DNA of 64,000 nt from an uncultured Eggerthellaceae bacterium (lineage in GTDB: Bacteria > Actinomycetota > Coriobacteriia > Coriobacteriales > Eggerthellaceae), in the NCBI GenBank assembly GCA_934670115.1, contig CAKUOV010000002.1, forward strand, positions 1-64,000, in the 5' to 3' direction. Shown piece after piece: positions 1 through 8,880 of this stretch. The notes under the pieces were generated by a model. It worked only from the letters and a program-made list of their open reading frames with translations. It did no database searches and was not told the origin of the DNA. A program made the position numbers and the translations under genes. Positions within the stretch are counted from its first letter, which is position 1, and the number at the start of each line of letters is the position of its first letter.

Positions 1-441
1 TACCCCAGCATGGAACTGTTGATGGCGGCAACCGAGGAGAGCATGGCGGCCATCGATGGCATTGGCGAGAAAATTGCTCACTCTATCTGGGTTTTCTTGC
101 GCACGCCCGACAATGCGGCCACTATTGAGCGCTTGGGCAAACTGGGCGTGAACATGCAGGCCGATGCGACCGCGGCGGCAAACGTCACCGATGAGCTGGC
201 GGGTCTGACGTTCGTGCTTACCGGCAGCTTGGTGCAAAGCGGCATGACGCGCGACGAGGCAGGCGAGCGTCTGAAAGCAATGGGTGCGAAGGTAAGCGGC
301 AGCGTGTCGAAGAAGACAAGCTACGTTGTTGCAGGTGAAGCGGCTGGTTCGAAGTTGGATAAGGCGCTTTCGCTGGGTGTTGCCGTTCTGGATGAATCGG
401 CGTTTTTGCGTCTGCTGGAAACGGGCGAGCTGCCGGCTTAG
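1..441 (+). CDS. ligA: NAD-dependent DNA ligase, C-terminal part (5' end outside window)
   Basis: The frame is open from base 1, so only about the last 146 residues are present. LigA seals nicks in duplex DNA during replication and repair. Visible here are the end of the helix-hairpin-helix region (GIGEKIAHSI) and a complete C-terminal BRCT domain (from LTFVLTGSL through GAKVSGSVSKKTSYVVAG). The adenylation and OB-fold domains lie upstream of the window. HhH followed directly by a terminal BRCT is characteristic of bacterial LigA rather than other BRCT proteins. A GC-rich inverted repeat (454-482) follows the stop codon but has no T-tract, so termination there is uncertain. Confidence 0.93.
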   Translation, partial: YPSMELLMAATEESMAAIDGIGEKIAHSIWVFLRTPDNAATIERLGKLGVNMQADATAAANVTDELAGLTFVLTGSLVQSGMTRDEAGERLKAMGAKVSGSVSKKTSYVVAGEAAGSKLDKALSLGVAVLDESAFLRLLETGELPA

Positions 442-603
442 GGGCGCTTCGCCGCGCACGGAAACGAACCGTTCGTGTGCGCTTGGCAAGCTTCCGGCGT
501 AGTTGCGGCAGCGGGGCGGGGCTGCCGGCGTGGAGGTTGCGCCTGCTGCGCCTTCGCCCCCTTCGCCACCTAAATCCTAAGAGAGCAACGAGAGGAAAAC
601 ACC

Positions 604-1746
604 ATGAGATACCGCGAACTGGGCAAGACCGGCCTGATGGTCAGCGAGATTGGTTTTGGCGCCGAATGGATTACTGGCTGGGAGCAGCAGCGTGTGAACG
701 ACCTGGTTCGGGCGTGCGAGCGTGCGGGCGTGAACATTGTGGACTGCTGGATGGCCGATACATCGGTGCGCGCGGCGCTGGGCACTGCGTTGGCGCCGCA
801 TCGTGCGGATTGGATTATCCAGGGGCACATTGGTTCCACCTGGCAAAATGGCCAGTACGTGCGCACGCGCGAGATTGATGCGGTCAAGAAAGCGTTCAAG
901 GACCAGCTGGAACTGCTGCAAACCGATTACCTTGATTTGGGCATGATTCACTTCATCGATGACGTGGACGAATTCGCCACGCTCATGGCGGGCAGTCCGT
1001 ATCTGGATTACGTGAAGGAGCTCCACGCGGCGGGCGTTATTCGTCATGTGGGCATTTCTACGCACAGCGTTGCTGTGGCGCGCGCGGCGGCGCAAAACCC
1101 GCTCATCGAGGTCATCATGTTCAGCTTGAATCCTGCGTTTGACGCTATGCCGTCTTCGGGCAGCTTGGACGATATGTTCGGCGATTTCAAAGGTGCGGGC
1201 AACGGCATTAACCCCGAGCGCGCTGCGCTTTACGAGGAATGTGTCCAGCTCGGAGTGGGTATTACCGTTATGAAGCCGTTCGCGGGCGGTCGTTTGCTTG
1301 ATGCGGAGAAAAGCCCCTTTGGTGTTGCCATGACGCCCGCGCAGTGTATTGCTTATGCGCTTGATCGCCCCGCTGTTGCTTCGGTCATGGCGGGCATGAG
1401 CGAGCTTTCTCACTTGGAGGACGCTCTGGGCTACTACACCACAATGCGCCAGAACTTGGATTACGCGCGCATTTTGCGCACGGCGCCCCAGCATTCCTAC
1501 GCCGGACACTGCATTTACTGCGGCCATTGCCAGCCATGCATGGTGGGCATTAATATTGCGACCGTAAATAAGTACTACGACCTGGCCATTTTGCATGAAA
1601 GCGTGCCCGAATCCATCCAGGGCCACTATAACGCTTTGCGTGCGAAGGCAAGCAAGTGCGTGGCGTGCCATGCGTGCGAGCACAACTGCCCCTTCGGTGT
1701 TCCTATCGCGGAACGTATGGCCGCTGCCGCCGCCCTGTTGGGGTAG
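604..1746 (+). CDS. Aldo/keto reductase-family protein with C-terminal ferredoxin domain (degenerate active site)
   Basis: 380 residues. An N-terminal aldo/keto reductase TIM barrel (about 1-290) is followed by a ferredoxin-like tail with two Cys groups, CIYCGHCQPC (about 304-313) and CVACHACEHNC (about 353-363), probably binding two 4Fe-4S clusters. The start ATG follows a purine-rich AGAGGAAA. Compared with the paralogue at 40443, the catalytic tetrad looks damaged. The Asp is present (NIVDCW), but the Tyr five residues later is Asp, and the usual T-K pair after the next strand reads QGH. The active-site His (MIHF) is kept. Known relatives are soluble cytoplasmic redox proteins; the substrate cannot be told. 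It may be a non-canonical member no longer using standard NAD(P)H chemistry. Confidence 0.85.
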   Translation: MRYRELGKTGLMVSEIGFGAEWITGWEQQRVNDLVRACERAGVNIVDCWMADTSVRAALGTALAPHRADWIIQGHIGSTWQNGQYVRTREIDAVKKAFKDQLELLQTDYLDLGMIHFIDDVDEFATLMAGSPYLDYVKELHAAGVIRHVGISTHSVAVARAAAQNPLIEVIMFSLNPAFDAMPSSGSLDDMFGDFKGAGNGINPERAALYEECVQLGVGITVMKPFAGGRLLDAEKSPFGVAMTPAQCIAYALDRPAVASVMAGMSELSHLEDALGYYTTMRQNLDYARILRTAPQHSYAGHCIYCGHCQPCMVGINIATVNKYYDLAILHESVPESIQGHYNALRAKASKCVACHACEHNCPFGVPIAERMAAAAALLG

Positions 1747-1934
1747 GAGCTGGGTCGTTTGGGCGTATTGGCGCCGATTTTTCGACAAGATGCACGTATC
1801 CGGTGGTCTGATTGCCGAGGGACGCAGCCAACGAGCGGACTGGCGACGTATCGAAATAGGCAGTTGCTGCGCAGCTTCGCCCACCTCTTATGCACAGTAG
1901 GGAATATGCACCGCACGAAAGAAGGTTTCTTCGC

Positions 1935-1940
1935 TATAAT
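1935..1940 (+). promoter_or_regulatory. Putative -10 box for moaA
   Basis: A perfect TATAAT sits 67 bases before the TTG start of moaA. No good -35 hexamer lies at 16-18 bases. The leader would be about 60 nt, and I see no riboswitch-like structure in it. Confidence 0.45.
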
Positions 1941-2007
1941 CTGAACTAAAGATAAATGGTTGGAAGCCCGCCAAAATGGCTTCAGAGTTTCAGAAGGAGA
2001 GGGCGAC

Positions 2008-3006
2008 TTGAAAGACACCTTTGGCCGCACTATCGATTACCTGCGCATTTCGGTAACCGATCGGTGCAATTTCAGATGCATCTATTGCATGCCTGAGCAG
2101 GGCGTTGTCTCTATGAGCCCCGCTGAAATCCTGCGCGGTCACGAAATTGTGACCATCGCGCGCATCGCAGCCGAATGCGGTATCAAGCGCATTCGCCTCA
2201 CGGGCGGCGAGCCGCTGGTGCGCAAGGGCATGGTGGAAAACGTGCGCGAAATCGCTGCCATTCGCGGTATCGAGGACATCTCAATGACCACGAATGGCGT
2301 GCTACTGCCCAAGTTCGCGAAGGACCTGAAAGAGGCGGGCCTGGCGCGCGTGAACATTTCGTTGGACACGCTGGATGCCGATAAATTCGCGTTCGTGACG
2401 CGCGGCGGCAAGCTTCAGTCCACGCTGGACGGCATTGAGGCAGCTTTCGCGGTGGGTCTTGATCCAGTGAAGGTGAACGCCGTGGTGGTACGCAGCCTGG
2501 ACCAGGACCTTCTTGAGTTTGCGAAGATGACTATCGACCGCCCGCTGCACATGCGCTTCATTGAGTACATGCCCGTGGGCGAAAGCTCGGGCACCGATGG
2601 CAGCGGCTGGGGCATAGCCGATGTGATTTCCTGCGAAGAGATGCTGCGCGTCATTAACGAGCACGCAGCTGAACTGGGCATTCCCGCGTTGGAGCCTACC
2701 GAGGACAAGCCCCGGGGCGGCGGTCCTGCGCGCTATTACCGTTTCCCGGGCGCGCAAGGCACGGTTGGCTTCATCTCGCCGGTGTCCAATCACTTCTGCA
2801 GCGAATGCAATCGCGTGCGCTTGTCGGCCGATGGCAAGCTGCGCACCTGCCTGTTCAGCGACGACGAGCTGGACATCAAAACGGCGCTGCGTGAAGGTGG
2901 CGAAGGTGCCGCGCGTGCCGTCTTTGAGCAGGCGGTGTTCCAAAAGCCCAAGGAAAACGAGAACACCGTGGGAACGAAACGCAAAATGTCCCAAATCGGC
3001 GGCTGA
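2008..3006 (+). CDS. moaA: GTP 3',8-cyclase MoaA (molybdenum cofactor biosynthesis)
   Basis: Radical SAM enzyme making (8S)-3',8-cyclo-7,8-dihydroguanosine triphosphate, the first step of Moco synthesis. From the TTG start the protein is 332 residues, the usual length. The radical SAM motif CNFRCIYC is at residues 20-27, the SAM-binding GGEP follows, and the second cluster ligands CSEC...C are near the C-terminus. The chain ends in Gly-Gly, as expected for active MoaA. TTG at 2008 is chosen over the ATG at 1960 because AGAAGGAGA ends about 8 nt upstream and family members begin at about KDTFGRTIDYLRIS. moaC follows about 220 nt downstream, and a molybdoenzyme operon lies at 31049, so the cofactor has a visible consumer. 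Confidence 0.95.
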   Translation: MKDTFGRTIDYLRISVTDRCNFRCIYCMPEQGVVSMSPAEILRGHEIVTIARIAAECGIKRIRLTGGEPLVRKGMVENVREIAAIRGIEDISMTTNGVLLPKFAKDLKEAGLARVNISLDTLDADKFAFVTRGGKLQSTLDGIEAAFAVGLDPVKVNAVVVRSLDQDLLEFAKMTIDRPLHMRFIEYMPVGESSGTDGSGWGIADVISCEEMLRVINEHAAELGIPALEPTEDKPRGGGPARYYRFPGAQGTVGFISPVSNHFCSECNRVRLSADGKLRTCLFSDDELDIKTALREGGEGAARAVFEQAVFQKPKENENTVGTKRKMSQIGG

Positions 3007-3007
3007 T

Positions 3008-3040
3008 TTGTTGACAAATTACCCCACCTTTTGTCAACAA
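3008..3040 (+). repeat. 33-bp gene-end hairpin repeat, copy 1
   Basis: Perfect inverted arms TTGTTGACAAA and TTTGTCAACAA enclose TTACCCCACCT. It starts one base after the moaA stop codon, in the sense orientation. No T-tract follows, so it is not a standard intrinsic terminator. Confidence 0.9.
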
Positions 3041-3222
3041 TTTCGGTGCTGAGGTTGTTGGCAGCGGTGGTGGGTTGCCCCTCCGACGGGCGGCAGAGAT
3101 GGCGGCATGCGACTTTTGGGGAAGGTTTCGTCTGCGCCTCTGCTGGCGGCCCTTCTAGTAACTTTCGCAGCGGTTTTGTCGCTGCGCGTTTTAGACTTGC
3201 ATTATGAGCGAAGGAGAAGAAC

Positions 3223-3735
3223 ATGTCCGACGAACAGCAGCTTACCCATATCGATGAGAAGGGCGATGTCCGCATGGTGGACGTATCCGCCAAGGCCGAG
3301 ACCCAGCGCGTTGCGGTGGCGGAGGGCTTTATTGCCATGCATCAGGAAACGCTCGATCTGATCACCAGCGGCCAAGCGGCGAAGGGCGACGTTTTGGCGT
3401 GCGCGCGCGTGGCAGGCATTATGGCGTCGAAGCGCACGAGCGATCTTATTCCCATGTGTCATCCGCTGAACATCACGAAGGCAAAAGTGGAGTGCGAGCC
3501 TGTTTTCGCAGGTGAGCGTGAAGATGGCCGCGTTGGTATCCATGTGACTACGACCTGCGGCGTTACGGGCAAAACAGGCATTGAGATGGAGGCGCTCACA
3601 GCAGCTTCTGTTGCTTGCCTGACAGTGTACGACATGTGCAAAGCGGTTGATCGCGGCATGGAAATCATGGACGTGCGCCTGCTGAAGAAGGATGGCGGCA
3701 AGACCGGCCTGTGGCTGCGCGGCGAAAGCGAGTAG
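3223..3735 (+). CDS. moaC: Cyclic pyranopterin monophosphate synthase MoaC
   Basis: MoaC converts the MoaA product to cPMP. At 170 residues it is slightly longer than the typical 155-165. Family motifs are present in order: MVDVSAKAETQRVA, then ASKRTSDLIPMCHPLN with the conserved C-H-P, then GIEMEALTAASVACLTVYDMCK with the catalytic Lys region. The ATG is preceded by GAAGGAGA at about 6 nt. It lies downstream of moaA but is separated by the 33-bp hairpin repeat and about 180 nt of unexplained GC-rich sequence, so cotranscription is possible but not shown. No moaB, moaD, moaE, moeA or mobA is in the window. Confidence 0.95.
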   Translation: MSDEQQLTHIDEKGDVRMVDVSAKAETQRVAVAEGFIAMHQETLDLITSGQAAKGDVLACARVAGIMASKRTSDLIPMCHPLNITKAKVECEPVFAGEREDGRVGIHVTTTCGVTGKTGIEMEALTAASVACLTVYDMCKAVDRGMEIMDVRLLKKDGGKTGLWLRGESE

Positions 3736-3814
3736 CCTCTTCGCGCTGCGTGGAATTGTTGACGCGGCGCGGGTACGTGAGCTTGGCCTTGTGGCGCAAA
3801 AATCGGGGTGTAAG

Positions 3815-3874
3815 TGGGACACGTGTCCCATTCTTCCTGATGGGCGCAAAATGCGCCTCTGACCTCTGTATACT
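3815..3874 (+). promoter_or_regulatory. 16-bp perfect palindrome and putative -10 upstream of the LRR gene
   Basis: TGGGACACGTGTCCCA at 3815-3830 is a perfect palindrome of operator type. TATACT at 3869-3874 fits a -10 box 43 bases before the ATG at 3917; no convincing -35 is seen. The palindrome would sit upstream of the polymerase, where an activator or repressor could bind. The regulator is unknown. Confidence 0.45.
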
Positions 3875-3916
3875 GTAAATCGTGGTACTAGCACCGATTA
3901 CAGAAAGAGGTGGGTA

Positions 3917-6900
3917 ATGGAAAAGCGAACTCCTGCTTCGCGAAAAACCGCGAACATCTTCCTGTCCGTCGTGTTGGCGTTGGGGCTTTTGCCCGTGCCG
4001 GCCTTTGCGCTGCCGGCTGCCGATGCCAACACCGCACCCCTGGTGACTGCTGCGGCCGACGAGCCGGCCGCTACAACGCAATCACCTGAAACGGATCCGA
4101 TAGCAGAAGGCGCCGAAGCGCCCGCTGCCGACCCTGCGCCCGCAACGCTCGAAGCGCCAGCGGCGCCTGCGGCTCCTGGCGCCCTGACCCCCCCCATCGC
4201 CTCTGAGCTGCTGCCGGCATTAACGCCGGCCCTTGATCCAGCAGCCGCACTGGCACCCGCCGCCGAAGCGCCCGACCCGGCGCCGGCAGCGCCGAAACCG
4301 CAGGTCGCAGCTGTCTCGGAACCCGCGCCCGCGCCTGCAGCGCTCGACCCCGCACCCGCAGCCGTCACTCCCGCCGACGCCACCCTGACTCTGGGCTGGA
4401 CGCAAGCGGGCACCTGCGAGTGGATGATCGATGCTGCCGGCAAGCTCACCGTCCGCCCGCTGGGCAACGGCACATCGGGCAGCCTGGGCCAGAACTCCGG
4501 CAGCGGCGAGCAAGCTGTGCCTTGGTATGACCAGCGCGAATCCATCACGTCTGCGGTCATTGCTCCCGGCGTGTACACGACCTGGGCAAACTATATGTTC
4601 TACGGCTGCAAGAACATGACAGCTGCCGATGTATCGGGTCTGGATACTTCGCGCGTATCCAGCTTCTACGGCATGTTCGAGGACTGTTCGTCGCTTGTTT
4701 CGCTGGACCTAAGAAACTTCGATACTTCGAAGGCATGGATCGCAACCTGCATGTTCAAGAACTGCAAATCGCTGGAATCGTTGGACATCTCAAGCTTCGA
4801 TACCTCGAACATGTCTGATTTCGAGCACATGTTCTACAACTGCGAATCGCTTACTTCGCTTGACGTTTCAAGTTTCAACACGGAAAAAGCAAGGACATTT
4901 GGCTGCATGTTCCTTGGTTGCACGTCGCTTACCTCGCTTGACGTCTCAGGTTTCAATACCGCAAACGTGACAAGCATGAACGCCATGTTCTCCAAGTGTG
5001 CGAATCTGATGTCGCTTGACCTCTCGAACTTCAATACCGCAAAGAATACGTCTATTTCCAGCATGTTCGATGGGTGCGAAAAGCTTGTGTCGCTCAACAT
5101 TTCGTCTCTGGATACGTCCCAATCGACCAGCTTCTTTGCCACGTTTCGCAACTGCAAATCCCTGACCGCGCTTGACGTTTCGCATTTTGACACCTCCGGC
5201 GCAAGGTTCAGCATGGCTGATATGTTCTCTGGTTGCGAAAAGCTCACCACGCTTGATCTGTCGAACTTCAACACGGCAAATGCGACGAATATGAGCAACA
5301 TGTTCTCTAACTGCACGGCTCTGACCTCGGTTGACGTTTCTTCCTTCAGCACGGCGAAGGTGACCAGCTTCTTCGGCATGTTCTACAATTGCCCCGCGCT
5401 TACCGAGCTGGACGTGTCGTCGTTTGAGACCACCAGCGCCACGGATATGCGCGGCATGTTCCAGGGGTGCACTGCGCTTGAAGTGCTGGATATCTCGCGT
5501 TTCAATCTGGATAACGTTGCGCACCCGGATCAGCTGTATATCACCCAGGGTTGCCCGAAGATTTCTCGCCTTACGCTTCCCGGTGGCCAGAATCTTGCTA
5601 TGTTTAACCTGCCTGAGAGCCTTTGGGTGGACACCGCTGGCAATATTTTTGAAACTACCGACGCAATGAAGATTGACAATAAAGCGCGCCCTGAAGGCGC
5701 TGAGACGTACGTTATACCCACAACCACAGAAGGCTGGGAGCGGTCGGGCACCTGCGAGTGGATGGTTGATTCCGCAGGTAAGCTCACCATTCGCCCGCTT
5801 CCGAATATGGATCGCGGCAAGCTGGGAAGATGGAATCCCGGCTGGGCTCCCTGGATGAATCATCTTGCGTCTATCATCTCGGTTTACATTGAGCCTAACG
5901 TAGCGGCCGATTATTGCGGCTCCATGTTCGCTGACTGTAAGAATCTTGTTTCGGTTGACATCTCCAATTTGGAAACCGCGCAAGCGCAGGACATGAGCTT
6001 TATGTTTGGCAGCTGCGAGAAGCTGACATCGATTGACCTTTCAAGCCTGGATACCGCAAACGCTACCAACTTGAGTGGCATGTTCTACAACTGCTTGTCG
6101 CTTACCTCGCTGGACGTGAGCGGCCTGAGCACGGCGAAGGCGACGAATCTTGCCGGTATGTTCCAGGGGTGCAATAACCTGACCTCGCTTAACCTGAACG
6201 GGTTTGACACTTCGAACGTAACGAACATGAGCGGGATGTTCCGTGGGTGCGAAGGCCTGACCTCGCTGGATGTCTCGGGTTTCGATACCGCAAACGTGAC
6301 GAGGATGGACTGCATGTTCGACAGCTGCGAAAACCTGACTTCGTTGAATGTCTCGGGTTTCGATACCGCAAACGTGACAAGAATGGATAACATGTTCGAC
6401 GGCTGCAAAAGCCTGACTTCGCTGAGCTTGGCGAACTTCAACACGGCAAACGTGACAAAAATGAACAGCATGTTCTCTAACTGCACGGCACTGGCCTCGT
6501 TAGATGTTTCTTCCTTCGACACTGCGAAGGTTACCAGCATGGCGTCGATGTTCCGCCAGTGCACGAGCCTTACCGAGCTGAATCTGGCATCCTTTGACAC
6601 CTCGAGCGTGACTAGCATGCGCACCATGTTCGAGGGGTGCAGCGCGCTTGAGAAGCTTGATTGGTCGCGTTTTAATTTCGACAGCTTGAACGACAAGATG
6701 TACATTTTGAGCGGTTGCTCGAAGATTTCGTCGCTGACTATACCCGCTGGCCTTGACCTTACGTATTTCGGATTCCCCGAAAGCGTTTGGAAGAACACCG
6801 CTGGCAAGCACTTCGAGAATACCGCTGCGATGTATGCCGATAATAAGGCGCGCACCTCGGGCATTGAGACGTACACCGCTGTTGGCGCTATGGATGGCTG

Positions 6901-8053
6901 GACGAAGTCGGGCACTTGCGAGTGGATGATTGATTCCGCGGGCAAGCTTACGGTGCGCCCGATTGGTGGCTTGACGCGCGCTAAGTTGGCGAACTGGGGC
7001 GTAAATCCGCCGTGGGTCAACAATACAAGATCCATCACGTCGGCAGTTATCAAGCCTGGCGTTGTGGCGGCAACATGCTCGCACATGTTCTGGGATTGCG
7101 CCAACTTAGTATCTGTTGACCTTTCGGGATTGGATACCTCCGAAGCTACCAGCATGTCCGACATGTTCAATTACTGCACGAGCCTGACCTCGTTGGATGT
7201 CTCGGGTTTCGATACTTCGCAGGTCAAGAAAATGGACAGGATGTTCAGGTTCTGCGAGAAACTTACCGAACTTGATGTTTCGAACTTCAGCGGCGCATCC
7301 CTGGAAAACGCGTACTTTATGTTCCAGGATTGCAAGGCGCTTGAAACGCTGAATCTGGGTTCCTTCAGCCCTGCGAAGGCAACGAACCTTCAAGGGATGT
7401 TCGTGGGATGCAAGTCGCTCAAGTCGCTTGATCTTTCGCGTTTCAGCACTACCAGCGCTACGGACATGACCATGATGTTCCATGGCTGCTCGTCGCTTAA
7501 GACGTTGGATTTGACGTCGTTCGATACCGCGAACGTGACCTGCACGAATGCTATGTTCTACGGGTGCAGCGCGCTTGAAGTGCTTGATTTGGGGTCGTTT
7601 GATCTGTCGAGCGCGGGCGATGTAACGAACATGTTCGGGAGCTGCAGCAGCTTGCGTACGATTTACGCTGCGAACTCGTTTGCCATTCCTGAGGGGGCGT
7701 ATTCCAATAATATGTTCAGCGGCTGCACGTCCCTGGTGGGTGGCTCGGGTACCGCATATGATGCAGCGCACGTTGACGCCGAGTACGCGCGTGTTGACCG
7801 TGGCGCGGCAGCTCCTGGTTATCTAGCTGGGAAAATGGGCGATGTGAACGGCAACGGCCGTTTGAATGCGGTGGATGCGCAGATTGCGTACGACATTGCC
7901 ACAACAACGTTCTATCAGGATCGACCGGATTATGCGGCCATGTTCGCGCGTGTCGATGTGACCGGCGCGCCGGGCGGCGGTCCCGACGGCCAGGTCACGG
8001 CCAACGATGCGTTCGCCATCCAATACGCGGCACTGCGTGGCTGGGGCGCATAG
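3917..8053 (+). CDS. Giant secreted DUF285/BspA-like leucine-rich-repeat protein with C-terminal dockerin
   Basis: 1378 residues. It has an N-terminal signal peptide (hydrophobic VVLALGLLPVPAFA) and a Pro/Ala-rich stretch to about residue 155. Three large modules follow, each opening with a GTCEWM..(A/S)GKLT(V/I)RP motif near residues 160, 605 and 993. Each is filled with about 23-residue repeats of the type MF..C..LTSLDVS.FDT..VT.M (DUF285/BspA-like LRR). The C-terminus (about 1307-1378) has two EF-hand-like segments, DVNGNGRLNAVDA and DVTG...DGQVTANDA, which fit a type I dockerin. Such LRR proteins act outside the cell, often in adhesion; a dockerin implies docking to a cohesin partner, none of which is in this window. 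No LPXTG anchor or terminal membrane helix is present. It is a single-gene unit. Confidence 0.9.
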   Translation: MEKRTPASRKTANIFLSVVLALGLLPVPAFALPAADANTAPLVTAAADEPAATTQSPETDPIAEGAEAPAADPAPATLEAPAAPAAPGALTPPIASELLPALTPALDPAAALAPAAEAPDPAPAAPKPQVAAVSEPAPAPAALDPAPAAVTPADATLTLGWTQAGTCEWMIDAAGKLTVRPLGNGTSGSLGQNSGSGEQAVPWYDQRESITSAVIAPGVYTTWANYMFYGCKNMTAADVSGLDTSRVSSFYGMFEDCSSLVSLDLRNFDTSKAWIATCMFKNCKSLESLDISSFDTSNMSDFEHMFYNCESLTSLDVSSFNTEKARTFGCMFLGCTSLTSLDVSGFNTANVTSMNAMFSKCANLMSLDLSNFNTAKNTSISSMFDGCEKLVSLNISSLDTSQSTSFFATFRNCKSLTALDVSHFDTSGARFSMADMFSGCEKLTTLDLSNFNTANATNMSNMFSNCTALTSVDVSSFSTAKVTSFFGMFYNCPALTELDVSSFETTSATDMRGMFQGCTALEVLDISRFNLDNVAHPDQLYITQGCPKISRLTLPGGQNLAMFNLPESLWVDTAGNIFETTDAMKIDNKARPEGAETYVIPTTTEGWERSGTCEWMVDSAGKLTIRPLPNMDRGKLGRWNPGWAPWMNHLASIISVYIEPNVAADYCGSMFADCKNLVSVDISNLETAQAQDMSFMFGSCEKLTSIDLSSLDTANATNLSGMFYNCLSLTSLDVSGLSTAKATNLAGMFQGCNNLTSLNLNGFDTSNVTNMSGMFRGCEGLTSLDVSGFDTANVTRMDCMFDSCENLTSLNVSGFDTANVTRMDNMFDGCKSLTSLSLANFNTANVTKMNSMFSNCTALASLDVSSFDTAKVTSMASMFRQCTSLTELNLASFDTSSVTSMRTMFEGCSALEKLDWSRFNFDSLNDKMYILSGCSKISSLTIPAGLDLTYFGFPESVWKNTAGKHFENTAAMYADNKARTSGIETYTAVGAMDGWTKSGTCEWMIDSAGKLTVRPIGGLTRAKLANWGVNPPWVNNTRSITSAVIKPGVVAATCSHMFWDCANLVSVDLSGLDTSEATSMSDMFNYCTSLTSLDVSGFDTSQVKKMDRMFRFCEKLTELDVSNFSGASLENAYFMFQDCKALETLNLGSFSPAKATNLQGMFVGCKSLKSLDLSRFSTTSATDMTMMFHGCSSLKTLDLTSFDTANVTCTNAMFYGCSALEVLDLGSFDLSSAGDVTNMFGSCSSLRTIYAANSFAIPEGAYSNNMFSGCTSLVGGSGTAYDAAHVDAEYARVDRGAAAPGYLAGKMGDVNGNGRLNAVDAQIAYDIATTTFYQDRPDYAAMFARVDVTGAPGGGPDGQVTANDAFAIQYAALRGWGA

Positions 8054-8374
8054 CGGTTGTTGCCGGCGGGTGTCGCTGCTGGCGCCGCACGGCCGCAGCG
8101 GCCGAGTTGCGGCTCGCCGGTGCTGCGGCTGTTGCGGCCGGGTTCCGCGGTCGGGTTCCGCAGTCGAGTTGCGGGCGGCAGCTGCAGCTGGCCGGGGTTG
8201 CCGGCGGTGCTGCGGCTGGTGCACGGCTGCAGCGGCCGAGTTGCGGGTCGGCTGCGGCTGGTGCTGCCGGGTTCCGCGGTCGGGTTCCGCAGTCGAGTTG
8301 CGGGCGGCAGCTGCAGCTGGCCGGGGTTGCGGGCGGCAGCTGCGGCGCCGCGCTCGCCCGGGTGCTTGACCTTT
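8054..8374. repeat. GC-rich spacer with a 64-bp exact direct repeat
   Basis: Very GC-rich, low-complexity DNA after the LRR gene. The segments 8138-8201 and 8267-8330 are identical over 64 bases, 129 bases apart, starting CCGGGTTCCGCGG and ending CCGGGGTTGC. Ala/Gly/Arg-rich open frames cross it on both strands, but none has a ribosome-binding site or a recognisable product. I treat it as noncoding, probably 3' untranslated RNA up to the terminator at 8375. Confidence 0.75.
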
Positions 8375-8411
8375 CGCCTCCTTCTCTTATCCGAGAGGGA
8401 GGCGTTTTTTT
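8375..8411 (+). terminator. Intrinsic terminator after the LRR gene
   Basis: The stem CGCCTCC..TTCTC against GAGA..GGGAGGCG is followed by seven T residues. The T-tract runs into the next 33-bp hairpin repeat. Confidence 0.85.
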
Positions 8412-8442
8412 GTTGACAAATTACCCCACATTTTGCCAACAA
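8410..8442 (+). repeat. 33-bp gene-end hairpin repeat, copy 2 (two mismatches)
   Basis: Same element as at 3008, with C to A in the loop and one T to C change in the right arm (TTTGCCAACAA). It directly follows the terminator of the LRR gene, sense orientation. Confidence 0.85.
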
Positions 8443-8514
8443 ATTTGCTGGTTGGCGTGCTGCTTCGGGTAGTTGTCACTTTTTTGCGGCATCCGCGCCC
8501 TGCAACCACCCCTC

Positions 8515-8734
8515 TTGTTGTGAAATCGGGGTCAAATTCGGGCAAATCGACGATAGAGGGTGGTTTCAGCGCACGTTTCTTCGTCCTTTGAGGGTTATGT
8601 ATTGGTTTCGAAAGGATTAGCGATTGCAAAACCCCAGTTCAGACCAAATCTCTACCCGTTCCTCTTCGCGACGAGCATCATCACACCACTCCCAATCGTT
8701 CATTTGCCCGAATTCAAGGTCGTTTTTCCAACAA
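8515..8734. repeat. Long imperfect fold-back repeat
   Basis: The left arm begins TTGTTGTGAAATCG and contains AATTCGGGCAAAT. The right arm contains ATTTGCCCGAATT and ends CCAACAA. Arms of about 39 bases pair with a few mismatches around a loop of about 140 bases. No reading frame with gene features crosses it. It lies between the LRR gene and clpC; nothing else was recognised in 8443-8880. Confidence 0.65.
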
Positions 8735-8880
8735 CACCCCTTGGTTTGGCGGCAAATGCCGCTCCCATGCTCCTTCACAGCGCCACTGAGAATGACGTTT
8801 AGTTCACAACGCAGCCATATTTGTCATGTTGCGGTAAGATATACCCCAAAAACATTTTTACGAAAACGGAAGAGGCAGGT

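Noticed and set aside
577..1884. 435-residue open frame antisense to the first aldo/keto reductase
   Set aside because: Same shadow effect; composition is unlike real proteins here and the plus-strand gene has clear motifs.
3008..3040. The 33-bp repeats as ordinary intrinsic terminators
   Set aside because: The stem is weak and A/T-rich, no T-tract follows in any copy as such, and separate true terminators lie beside copies 2, 3 and 5.
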